Positions 31,245 to 42,023 of a stretch of 64,000 nt of DNA are shown piece by piece; position 1 is the first letter of the stretch, and every line of letters begins with the position of its first letter. The notes beneath the pieces were generated by a model that was not told the origin of the DNA, did no database searches, and saw only the letters and a list, made by a program, of their open reading frames with translations. This stretch comes from Tretioscincus oriximinensis (Eukaryota; Chordata; Lepidosauria; Squamata; Gymnophthalmidae). A program made the translations under genes and the position numbers. The stretch covers positions 287,571 to 351,570 of the forward strand of contig JAJVDF010000382.1 in the NCBI GenBank assembly GCA_022410635.1, read 5' to 3'.

Positions 31245-31705
31245 TAAATTGTTGATAGTGTTTAATCATTCAATCATTTCNAACTCTTTATTTCCATTTC
31301 CATTTCCATGGATCATAGCATCTCTACTTTCCACTACCTCTCAAATTCTGGCTAAGATCATGTTTGCTGTTTCCATGATACCTTTTGTGCATCTCATTCT
31401 CAGTCATTTCTCTTGCCATTTTACCCTCGATCTTCCCTGGCATCAGGTTTTTCCCCAGTGATTCCCGTTTTCTCATTATATGGGTAAAGTACGTGAACTT
31501 CGTAGATTTCTTGGCAAGATTTGCCATAGTTCTCCTCCTAAGTAGCAAACATCTTTTAATTTCAGCTTTTTTGATGTGTGTTCCAGTAGGTGGAGATGAC
31601 TTTATCTTCTTCATTAGAGCATAGATTTGGATTACTATGGAACTGAAAGGTTTACCTTGGATCTGAACAGATATCGTTCTGTCTTTTTTTACTGTAACCA
31701 TTACT
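31245..31705 (-). mobile_element. BovB/RTE 3' fragment, copy 2
   Basis: The same C-terminal motif is present in decayed form (YFTHIMRKRESLGKNLMPGK, IEGKMAREMTENEM). It is preceded by IKRCLLLRRRTMANLAK from an earlier part of the ORF2 C-terminal region, so an internal segment is missing. The 3' end carries ATGGAAATGG, AAAGAGTT and ATTGAATGATT, which resemble the BovB terminus. It lies about 180 bases from copy 1 in the same orientation. Confidence 0.7.
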
Positions 31706-31992
31706 GCATTTTTCTATTCCTTTTAGGGGTTTCTTTTCCATAGGTGTNTATGTTTAATCTTGTCATCTCCTGTCTAATCGCCAGGTTCCTATGCTATATT
31801 ATTCTTTATAGCATCTTTCCATTCATAATCAGACACATACACAGCTGGGTATCCTTTCGGTTTTCATCCAGTGGCTTCATTCTTTCTGGAGCTACTTGTA
31901 CTTGCCTTATGCTCTTCCTGACTTCCTCAATAATGGTTTGGACACTTTCTGACCTGAGGGATTGTCCTCTAGTGCTATATTGATTTCCTTAT

Positions 31993-32231
31993 AAAGCCAG
32001 TTTGATGTAGTGGTTACAGTGTTGAACTCACATCTAGTAGTCACCCGGTTCGATTCCCCATTCCTCCATGAAAGCTTTGGCCAGTCANAGTTCTTTGANC
32101 TCTCTCAGCCCCACCTACTTCACAGGGTGACTGTTGTNGAAAAGGCAGCAAAAGCTATGTGCACCATCCTATGGTTGGTCTTCCATGAGATGTTTGGGTA
32201 TAGGGTGATATATAAGTACAAATAAATAAAT
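31993..32231 (+). mobile_element. tRNA-headed SINE with an L2-like tail
   Basis: Box A TAGTGGTTACAGTG and box B CGGTTCGATTCCCC are well preserved. The body reads CTCTCAGCCCCACCTACTTC and AGGGTGACTGTTGT. The 3' end GAGATGTTTGGGTATAGGGT plus an AAATAAATAAA tail resembles the L2 end (GAGACCTTTGGGTATAGG), which suggests L2 machinery mobilised it. Confidence 0.8.
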
Positions 32232-32350
32232 TTCCCATGAAGTTTTNATGGCAAGAATAATGGCGTAGGTTGTCACTGCCTGCTCCAGCGGATCATGGTT
32301 TACATGTGCTTTCAACCATCATCTGTCTCAACCTTAATCTTTGCATTACC
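32232..32350 (+). repeat. Possible BovB-related SINE body
   Basis: ATGGCAAGAATAATGGCGTA and CACTGCCTGCTCCAGCGGAT resemble the conserved body of SINEs that use BovB. Only a short piece is recognisable. Confidence 0.35.
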
Positions 32351-33960
32351 TTCTNTGGACTCATTAAAAGCTGTTCCCTGCCAGTCTGACAGAATGGGGA
32401 ACAGCCTCACAGAAGGACAATCACGGTGAATTTTGCAGCAGGCGTTGGTGCTGGCTCTGGACCATTAAGTTCACACTTGAGTATACTTTGGGTTGGGTAG
32501 NGGTCTTGCTCCCACAGTATGAAAGGGAAAATATTTTGATTTTGGCTGAACAGAATTGGCATGTAATAATCATTGGTCCTGTTTCCCTAGCCAGAATGAA
32601 CTAGTAAATGGTACCTGTTTCTAATTACTTTACTGCCATCCTGGGGAATCTTAGTCTGTACATTCTTTCATTTACTGCAACTTTTATTGCAAGCTTTGAA
32701 ATGTTTTGTCTATATAAAAGGAGAAGCANAATGGATCAAAGATTTTGTCATCTTGTATCAAAATCTCAGCAGATAAAATGAAGTGAAAGAGTTTGCACAA
32801 TTTCTTGGATGTAGGTCTGTTCTTAGTAGAATGTTCTCTTTAGGGAAAAGTACAAGAGTCCAAAATGACTGGACACATTTGCTGAACATTTTAAGAAGGA
32901 AAAGTGTGAAGCTAGTCCAGGTGCAGATCTGTGTTAGTTTTCCTAAAAAGAATTTATAGACCCCCATTGTAAAAAAAGCAAGAGAACAGCAAATTTGATT
33001 TGCTAGGATTGTAACTATCGGACTGCTGTGGATTTTAGAAGTTTAATNCTAATGGCATTCCTCAGGGCCAAGATTGTTAATAAATATGTTGAAAGGAATG
33101 AAAGTAAATATACTATAGCAGAAAAGGCACATTTGACACAATAAATTGAGGTTACTGTGGAGTTTTTCATGTTAACTCCCCCAATTCCTTCTCTAAAGAA
33201 CAGCTGGAAAAAAAGAGCACCCACCTGTGTGTTCACTATGGCTGGAGGCTGAACTGGTAATAGCAATAAATGTTTTACATGGATGTGAAATTTTTGGAAG
33301 GTACAAGTTTGATCTTGAGGGTGGTAAGAGACAAGTACACCAAATGACAATATACTTAAGAGTCTTCTACTAAATATCTTTGGTTTCACTGCTGGTTGTG
33401 ATGTATATTACTTTTAATTTGGGAAATCATTTGTACATGCATCAGTAAATAAGAAACTTGCAACACAATGCTGTAGGGTTTTTGTTTTTACAATCACAGA
33501 AAAGCTCCTGTTTTAGGGTTTCAGGGAGTTAGGAAGTTTATATGAAAGGTATGGGTAAACAGTGTTTCATTACACNACATTTGGGATTGTCTGATACTTA
33601 TCAAATTGTGGTTTGACTTAATTAAAGATGAGGTACTACCAAGTTACATTTAATGATGAATGGGAAAATTTGTAGCACCTTCCCAAAACTCATGTGAGTT
33701 AAAAAATGAGGTTATTTTGAATCCATCCACTTGGCAACANCCAATAGGAACAGANGTACATATTAGTCAACCACAAGATAGGATTCATGGGACTTTGCAC
33801 TAACAAAAGTAAAACAAAAATGGTGAGCTACTGTATGACATATACAAGATAGGAAATGGGGATAGTACTAAATATAGTTAGAAAGCAATTGTACTATGCA
33901 AAAGCTCAAATCCAGAAAGTAATAACAATACACTTTGAACAGCAATCCCTTTGTATTACA
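32350..33960. other. Unique DNA, no gene recognised
   Basis: No repeat was recognised. Minus-strand frames at 32758-32967 and 33015-33389 have no recognisable motif and look like chance. Confidence 0.4.
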
Positions 33961-33964
33961 CTGT

Positions 33965-34030
33965 ATGGGACAGGATGTTGGACTAGTTGGGCTATGGTCT
34001 GATCCATCATGGCTTGATTTTACGTTACTA
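33965..34030 (+). mobile_element. CR1 3' terminus
   Basis: GGGACAGGATGTTGGACTAG, TTGGGCTATGGTCTGATCC and ATCATGGCTTG match the CR1 terminal phrase. It is very short and old. Confidence 0.7.
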
Positions 34031-34114
34031 CTAATCTTTCCATTCTTTACGATCTTCATATACCAACAGCTTCAGTTACACCTGAGTACTTTAAAGTAGA
34101 GAAAGATGCAGTTA

Positions 34115-34590
34115 CCTCTGCCCTATCGCATTCAGTATAAACTATTGGTTCTGATTTTAAGTCTCTCTACAATTTAGCACTCTCAAATCTTTCTTCCCTT
34201 GTCTCTTTCTACCAGTCCTCTCATATACTTTGCTCCACCCATTCAAAGCAGCTGGTTCAGCCAAGAATAACCACCTCCTGGTCCCATCTCCACCCTTTCC
34301 CCCTTGTCACTCCATACTTCTGGAACCTANGCCCCAGTCATCTCCATCACTCCACCACTCTCATCTCTTTTAAATCTCAACTTAAGGTATTTTTTTTTTT
34401 TCTAAGGCCTTCGACTCAATTTGAACNGACGTAATTATTTTTTTCTCTCTACCTTGTTGTATACCTAATTTTAACTTGTATTGTTTTNTACTTGATGTTT
34501 AATATTTGTATTTACTTTTTGTTTCCTTTGTGTTCTGTACAGCACTTTGTACACTGAGAGCGCTATATGAATAAACGAAATGAACAAATG
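34115..34590 (+). mobile_element. L2/Rex-like retrotransposon C-terminus and tail
   Basis: The plus strand encodes a decayed ORF2 end: LPYRIQYKLLVL, SLYNLALSNLSSLVS, PYFWNL and FKSQLKVF. This resembles the domain that reads FKVLTLTYKALNNLGPKYL and FRRSLKTHLF in the L2 copy at 42142. It ends CTGTACAGCACTTTGTACAC, GAGAGCGCTATATGAATAAA. It belongs to the same superclade but to a different family. Confidence 0.65.
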
Positions 34591-34594
34591 ATGT

Positions 34595-37500
34595 ATGGAG
34601 TTCTAAGTCAAGAACAAGCCATTTTCTATAGTATGTCTTGCTCTAAGCCAATCTGATGTGAGCCTGGAAGACTTTACCCATCAACAGTAATGAGATGGAC
34701 GGCAGATTTGCATTACTTCAGAAGGAACACACCACTACAGGTTATGAGAGTAGCAAACAAGTGCCACACAGTTTTTTGTAGAGGTAGTAGAGATGGTAAA
34801 ATTGCATCAAGGTGGAAACATTTGTCAGCTTTGACTGTTTCTATTTGCATGGGATTTTTTAAGCACTACTGCCAATCGTTTACATTTGGAAATAGTATAT
34901 TCTTTCTTAGTTTTCCAACATTTCACTTCCCCTGCACATGTAGCCTTATATAAATCCAAAGTTTAGAAATATGCCAGACTTTGAATTGGAGCCAAATACA
35001 TTTTAGTGAAACTTTTATTTTAACCCTTTAGTTTTCTTTTCCGACTGAAGCAAAATACATATGTATATTGGCACATAGAGTACAGTTATTCCTAGTATAA
35101 TGCAATTTTATATATCACAGTTTTACTCTGGAAAAGCAAAAATGTTTAAGAATGTGTAAAACCATGTTGTGTAAAACAGTATTCCAAACATTTTTCTAGT
35201 AATTTGGGGAAATGCACATTTCTATCAAGAAATTCATCAACTAGGAAAACAAATATTGTTCCACTACTACCCTGTATTGATACTTAAAGACAGATTAAAA
35301 TGGGATTAGATTTCTCCAAGCATGCTTAAAGTTTTATAGCCATTACAAAAAGATGAGCTGGTTTGTTTTGAAACTGGCTGGATTTGAACCTGGTGGTTTG
35401 ATATCCTGCTGACTGAAACTGGTAGNTCTGGACCAGGGTTATGTATGCAGTAAAGGACAAAGACATATAACAAAATTCCTGTATAACCATATTGCACATA
35501 AATGTCTATGGATACAAGAGACTTAAAGCCTGCCTACGACCTTGATTCTGTTCATTGTGCATTAGAGAGAAGCAATATATGGGCAAAAACTCCATTGGTA
35601 GTTCTGAGGAACTCATTGGTCCACAGCAGTAAGTACTTGGAATTGAANAATTAGAGTGAATTTCACAAGGAAGATCAGAACGGGAAACTGAAACCCACCT
35701 TCTATTGGAGAACTGGAGAAAACCTGGAACTCTGGTGATAAGTTGAAGTTGGCTGTACTCTAATGATGGTGATGTTAACTGACAGCCCACAATTAAAAGG
35801 GGAAGAAGTGTGGCATCTAATCACAGATGTACAAAGTTCTACTATAACTATACACTTGATCATTTACTATTGAGTGGCTGATATCTCAGAATCTGGGGGA
35901 ACTCACTGGGATTTTTATTGGTTGCTAACATTTAGCAACCAGGCAGTAGTTATTCTATATCTCTATAAAACTCTATATTAAGAGAAATGCTTTNGGCAGA
36001 TTACTTTTGAAAAATCTATCCTGCAATGTGGCATTTCCTACTCCTTCAACGCCCACCAATCAAATCAGCTGTTGGTTTTAATAAGTCAGAGGGGACTTAA
36101 TTCAAGGTATGATTGGTTGGATTCCAATAAGTAAGTTGCCTGTTTCCTCAGATTTTGGTTGGAGTCAGACACATACTTTTAATCCATCTTNAGTCCTGTA
36201 GACTAAGAAAAANCCTAGTGTAGTCCAGTAGTTCAGGACTTAATTTGGATTTAAAATATTTGTCTAACTCCACTTCCAATAATATAANTTCATCCAAAAT
36301 AACTGGACACTAATTTCCTTAGTTATAACAGACCTGGATAATTTTAGCNCTGATGTTTTCTAACTGTTTGCTAAATCTTCCTGAATTTGCATTCCTTTCC
36401 CATTTCTTGTATAGCATCAAACTCTGAGGGAGGAAAACTGTTTGGTAAAAGAAGTAACTTTAAAAACGATGCGCCATTGTGTTGTTTCTTTAGAGCCCAA
36501 AACATGTTTGCTTTAATTGAGGCATGGNAAGATTTGTAGTGTGATTGAAAGATTAAAACAATTCAGATTAATGACTTCTCTCAGCCTTTGTTCCGACAAC
36601 CCTTTTTCCAAAGCACTAATATTACCCACTTAAAAAATGGAANTCTGCCAACATTTGACAGGCCGCTGCTGCTTTCAACATGCCAGATGGTACAAAAATT
36701 CAAAATATTTTCTATAACAGCTGTATCTTTGACAACAAAATTAATACAAGCAGAAAACTTACAATGTTATACACAGGCCACACCAGCCAGATTCTTTGGT
36801 CAAATGTGAGGTATTTCAGAGTTAATAAATAGATCTGATCAGGACAGCACTGAGTGTTAATCATGTGTCCATGTCTGGTTTTCAAAAACAAATNCAAAAC
36901 TCAGTGTCTTTATAGCTAGCAGCTGGACTGATAAGACTGTAAAAACACCTTTCCCTAGAGTGACAATAAATGTGTTCACACTTTCTTGCAACTAGCTCTT
37001 TCCTGAAGCTCTCCAGCTTCTTGCCTCAAGCTCTGTCTTTATGTATTTGGCAACATAAATCTTACAAACATATTTGACCAGAAAACTACTCTTCAAAGAC
37101 CGGATAGCAGAGTTTGGTATTTTAAAATCTCCACCTTTGGTAGATGAAGAATGTCAATCTGTTGAGAAAAAAAGAGAGCTGAAGCACACATATCCAAGTN
37201 TCCTATAAGTAGACTCCACTTAGTACAAGGGGATTTATTTTGCGGTAAATCAGCATGCCACTACTGTTCNCTGGATCTTGAAAAGAGAATATGGAGACAA
37301 TATAGAGAACTGAACTTTCAGAAAATAGATTACAGATTTACTGCAAAACTGCCACATAGCTTGGTTGAACAGAAATAATTAGAGAACTAGAATGACAATT
37401 CTAGACATAATTATTAAGATATGCTACCTTACTTTNCAGTTTAGTTTCCTCCTTGTCTTTTCGTTATTTTCAGTGAGATCATAGACCTTGATCACACATT

Positions 37501-38739
37501 TTTTCCCATTTTCAGTCCAGTTTATCGAGTTGAAGATGGTTTAAAAGTATGTATGTGACCACAACCTTAATTGTTTTTATATCAATTTCATTGCAACCAA
37601 TTTTAAGGCCCCCTCTCCACTATTTGTTTTATTCCAGAATTTACTTTAAATCTGGAACAACCCATTTGCAATTTGCCTCCCCACTCACCTTCAATATTCN
37701 ATGCTGATGACTTGTATTCTCAACACATGACAAGTCCCATATGTTATTGCTGCACTTGTCTTACTACGTTTCCCAGCATTCTCTGTGAACCAAGAGCCAA
37801 TNAACTTTTACAATATCTAACATGTTCCCATCATAGGATGGCTTTTTAGCAGATTTATACAATAGCCCAAAATGAAGTCAGAAAAAAGGAGCTGTAACAA
37901 AAACTGGGACCATGGGCCTTTTTAGTGAATGGATCCTTGAACCTCCTTGAACACGTAGGGTGGATCCTTCATGATATAGGTACCACTGCAATAAAAACAT
38001 CTTGTGGGGAGGCACTCTAAGATTCTGGGTGCATTGTGGGTTAAAAATAAAAATAAGTAGCACTAAAATTAAATAACTGTATCCAGCTGAATCTTTAAAA
38101 CAATAAACTTGTGAAAACAAGAAATAAAACATAGCAGGACNTAGGCAACCAAAATGTATCACTCATCTTTAGGATACCCTCCTACGAAAGCATTATCATC
38201 TGAATATTTGAATGATTCTGCATTGACTGANGTATTGGACCAACAATGGAATAGAAGCTTCGCTTCTACATGCTGAGGCCCCAGGCTTGCCTTAGGCTAC
38301 ACCAGCAAGCAGAAGAGAGACTTTTAGTATGGCTCCTTATTTCTAAAGATGATATTATTAACAGTATACTGCCAAATTGATCTATATTTTTATTCAGCTA
38401 TGTGCAGAGTGAATACTTATTTACTTTCCTCCAAATTCTCATTTTTAATCCTGTTTTAAAATAACTATTATGATTANAGCAGTTTTGGTCCTTAGAAAGG
38501 ACTACATCTCAATAGAGACAGCTTTCTCTGTACATTGACCCAACAGTTTGAAATCCCNTTCCGATGTTTCTTTTGAGTTTCCCTCTAAAATGAAAATGGA
38601 TGGTGTCATGTCTCAAAACATTTTTCAAAGCTTTCGTCTCTTTTATTTTGCCAAGTATAAATACAGACTTGACCTTTTTGTTATTAAAATCATATTGTTT
38701 GGAGTGGAGAGAATTGTTTTCAAATTCTTCCATCCAATG
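34595..38739. other. Long stretch of unique DNA
   Basis: No transposon was recognised except one short inverted F1 piece (37690-37870). Open frames are short and have no known motifs. This is the longest repeat-poor part of the window. Confidence 0.4.
37690..37870 (-). mobile_element. Dispersed family F1, copy 5 (partial, inverted)
   Basis: The minus strand reads ATTGGCTCTTGGTTCACAGA, GAATGCTGGGAAACGTAGTA and AGTGCAGCAATAACATATGG, matching the right half of the copies at 26322 and 46650. Confidence 0.6.
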
Positions 38740-38755
38740 TTGACCATCATTATGA

Positions 38756-38952
38756 ATCCAGCAAAGGAGTTAGCAGCACTTTGAGACTAACTTGAGAAAA
38801 GTGGGTGGCATAAGCTTTTGTAGACACGTCTACTTCTTTTGNAGATGTGTCTATGAAAGCTTATGCCACCCACTTTTCTCAAGTTAGTCTCAAAGTGCTG
38901 CTAGTTCCTTTGTAGGACTTTCTATTAGACTGACACGGCTATATCTCTGAAA
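38756..38952 (-). mobile_element. Palindromic family F7 with 16-bp target duplication
   Basis: The element folds on itself: CAAAGGAGTTAGCAGCACTT (from 38762) pairs with the arm ending at 38912, through AGAAAAGTGGGTGGCATAAG and GTAGACAC. One arm is extended by about 40 bases to the terminus, which reads TTTCAGAGATATAGCCGTGT on the minus strand. Flanks at 38740-38755 and 38953-38968 are an identical 16-base word, TTGACCATCATTATGA. No protein and no poly(A) tail are present. Confidence 0.9.
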
Positions 38953-38969
38953 TTGACCATCATTATGAG

Positions 38970-40215
38970 CATTGTATATGAGATAGGACAGTGTCACTAA
39001 TGAAAGAGAGTCCATTATTATAGTAACAATACCTTCCCACTTTTCCTCTGGCAATTTTTTCTTTTATGCAAAAGATTTTTTACACAAAAGCACCACTGTG
39101 CCTTAGCTGCTCTGGGGCAAGCGACATAGTACACTATTTGATTCTTATTCACATACTTGGAGCACAGCTGCATGAGTGTGTCCTCATTACTTCTCATTTT
39201 GCTCTTTACTCTTGCAGAACTCTGCAAAACTGCTATTTTGAACTTGCCAGTTTATATAAAAAAACCTGGCATAAAAGAAAGGAAATTAAATAATGCCATT
39301 TTGCATTTCTACATGTGTGGTTGGGAAATGATTGTGTAGTGAGTCCATGGAAAGGGTATTGAATAGCGGTCATACAGAAGTCAATATTAAAAGTGGGGAG
39401 AAGCACTATTTTCTCTGCAAATTTTCTGTTTCATGAAATAAATCATTGTTTAAAAATGCTACCGAATCTTAGTATTTCTGGAGCAAGCAGCACAGCACAT
39501 TGCTTTATTGTTCTGCACCACACCTTACATTTATAAGGTGGACTGGCTTCCACAAAGCGGCATAAGGTGGGATGTGTAGGTATCGTGTAGTGAAACCTTG
39601 ATGAATCAAAAGAAAGGTCATAATTGAAATGTCATTAATTCAGTCAGATGACTCTGTTATTTATCGAGCTGATTGGGAAATACAGAGTGAGTAAGGAGTT
39701 AGCTTCTCCTGTCCCTCGGCCTTCATCTGTAAAGTTTATGTCTGATTGACAAAAACATGAACTCAACCATTGTTCTTCACTGAAATATATTATTCCTTGC
39801 ATGTCCGACAGGCCCCATGAGTCTTACATATCAGCATCATNCCCTGGTTTTATAAGGACTTGATAATGCCCTCCAAAAAGAGAGCAGGGAGAGACAAGAC
39901 TTGAAGGTGGTCAATATGTTTCAAGAAAGAGATATTAGAGTTAAAAATTAGGCATGCTGAAACACCTGAAAAGTGGCACAGAAAAGGAATCAAGCTTCCA
40001 CTTGCTTCCACACTTCATAAATACTTCCCATGACAAGGAAGTTGTTGGGGAAAGAAAAGGAAAGAAAAGGACAATGTATATATTCATGAATGCAATGTTT
40101 TGGGCAGTTATAATGATTCTGAGTTTTAATCAGGTTTTATATTATATATATTATATTGCATATTTTATATTTTATATATTTAATTTAAAGGCCTGCTTTT
40201 GATTTGATATGTTCT
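38970..40215. other. Unique DNA, no gene recognised
   Basis: Composition is AT-rich and non-repetitive. The stretch 39590-39760 could be conserved non-coding DNA, but this is untested. Confidence 0.4.
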
Positions 40216-40255
40216 GTTGACTAATCAATAAAGATTTTGATTTGATTTGATTTGG
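40216..40255 (+). repeat. TTTGA-type tail of an unidentified retroelement
   Basis: GACTAATCAATAAAGATTTT is followed by GATTTGATTTGATTTGG. An AATAAA plus a pentamer tail looks like the 3' end of a retroelement, whose body cannot be identified. Confidence 0.4.
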
Positions 40256-40639
40256 TAGCAATATACATTTTAATGTAAGCTATCTAAACACACTTTTTCC
40301 AACCTACAAATACATGATGCAAGATGGTCATGAGCTGCATTCTTTCAGCAAAAGCCTTAGCTTGCCCCCACATGGGCAGGACCATGTCAGTGGAAGCATC
40401 AGAAACTGGCAATTCAAATTTGCCCAACTTTGGGAAGATTCCAAGCCAGCTCAATCATCCCAAGAGTAGCATTTTTATGTATGTCAATAGAAAAACTGTT
40501 CAGCTGTGATCAGAGAGAAGGGGAGAAAATCACCTTTGAAGTAACTGCAAGACAGCATCAAGATGTGATTGTTCAGACATTAGTCTGCTCCTCCCCATGC
40601 AAATGAAAGTTTTGTCCTAGAAAAGGTGGATCAGAATGG

Positions 40640-40775
40640 AACTAGGGAACTAGTGGTTAGAGTGTTGGACTCGCATCTGGTAGTCTCCCAGCTCGATTCC
40701 CCACTCCTCCATGAAAGCCAGCTGGGTGACCTTGGGCCAGTCACATAGCTCTTGTGACAGATGTTCCCTTTTTCA
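40640..40775 (+). mobile_element. tRNA-headed SINE, 5' part
   Basis: Box A TAGTGGTTAGAGTG and box B AGCTCGATTCCCC are followed by CACTCCTCCATGAAAGCCAG and GTGACCTTGGGCCAGTCACA. It breaks off after the middle of the body. Confidence 0.8.
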
Positions 40776-40779
40776 GCAG

Positions 40780-41355
40780 CAGCTCTGGGGTAACTACAGG
40801 CAGGGCCCTTCACTCTGTCAGGAAATCCCACATGTCCCACCTTGAACTTCAATCCTTCAAAGAGTTGTTTGAGTACAGATTTGATTAAAATGCTAACTGC
40901 TAGTTCAAATATTTTAAAATATACTAAAAACCAGGGCAAGAGTTTATAATATTATATTATCAAAACATTCTGTATGTGCAANGGAAAGCTTAATAGGGAT
41001 GGATACGCTGTGCTGAAATTTAGTCAGGCAAGTTTAGACATCTGTGTGGCTTTCTTATTGCTTCTGTTTGATCCTTGCCCATGTCATGCTTTATGAGCAG
41101 AAGAGTTATATAGGCTGCTTGAATGTTCAGGATGGATTATGGTGTGGTATCTGGCTTGGGATCTGGACATAAGTCTTCAAAGGAATTTGAGCTACATGAA
41201 CTGTCCTTGAGGTTGGATGTAGAATGTATACTGAGAAACAAATATCCAAGATAATGAATAAACTGAAAACTACCTGATTAACAGTGCTCTGCTCTCCAAA
41301 GGACAACTTATCTTAGAAACATGAAACAACTAATCTTTCATGAAACATGGAAGGA
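40780..41355. other. Unique DNA, no feature seen
   Basis: No repeat or exon was recognised. Confidence 0.4.
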
Positions 41356-41356
41356 A

Positions 41357-41500
41357 ACTTGGGACTGATTCTGTTCAAGAAAATGGTCTAAGGGCCTTGA
41401 TGTCCNTATGCCTACCATGGTATGTATTAGCTTGGAAACATGTAGACAGTAGGCCCCTTCGATCAGTTCCTGGATCAGCATAACGCCAAGTGGGAATCAG
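41357..41500. mobile_element. Inverted-repeat family F5, copy 1
   Basis: Left end ACTTGGGACTGATTCTGTTC with AAAATGGTCTAAGGGCC, and a right end that reads in reverse CTGATTCCCACTTGGCGTTA, form an imperfect inverted pair. It is related to the clearer copy at 62283-62449. Confidence 0.5.
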
Positions 41501-41504
41501 GTCT

Positions 41505-41977
41505 TGGTATGATGTGCATAATGGTAAGAAACTATGCAGTAGTTACTGTTTTATAAAGCAGGCAAAGCTACCTGAATCCACTCTTATTCTATTTGGAGGA
41601 GGAAGGCAATGGAGCTAACTCCCTATAATGCTTAATAGGTGCTGTGTTGTTACTTCAAGCAGTTCACAATTGCAGAGTATAATTACTGGAACTGCATCAC
41701 TCAAGGAGAAGAAGTTTATTTCTTTCCTCCTCAGTTGTGACTGTTTCAATTATTGCTTCTTTCCTCTTTAATGAGGATTAGGGGGTGGATATGTGATAAA
41801 ATAAGATTCTGGGGATTTGGCGGGGAAATGGCCTTATTATCAATACATCAGTTTATTATATGTACAATATACACTTTGGTTTTTAAAAAAGGATTTGAAA
41901 ATGAGGCACACAGAAATTTCTGCAGTGTGGTGAAGTAAAGATAGTCAGAAGGTTCAGGTGTCAGAGACTGATAGCAG
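41505..41977. other. Unique DNA, no feature seen
   Basis: A short open frame at 41753-41938 lacks any known motif. No repeat was recognised. Confidence 0.4.
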
Positions 41978-41980
41978 AAT

Positions 41981-42023
<43 letters not shown>

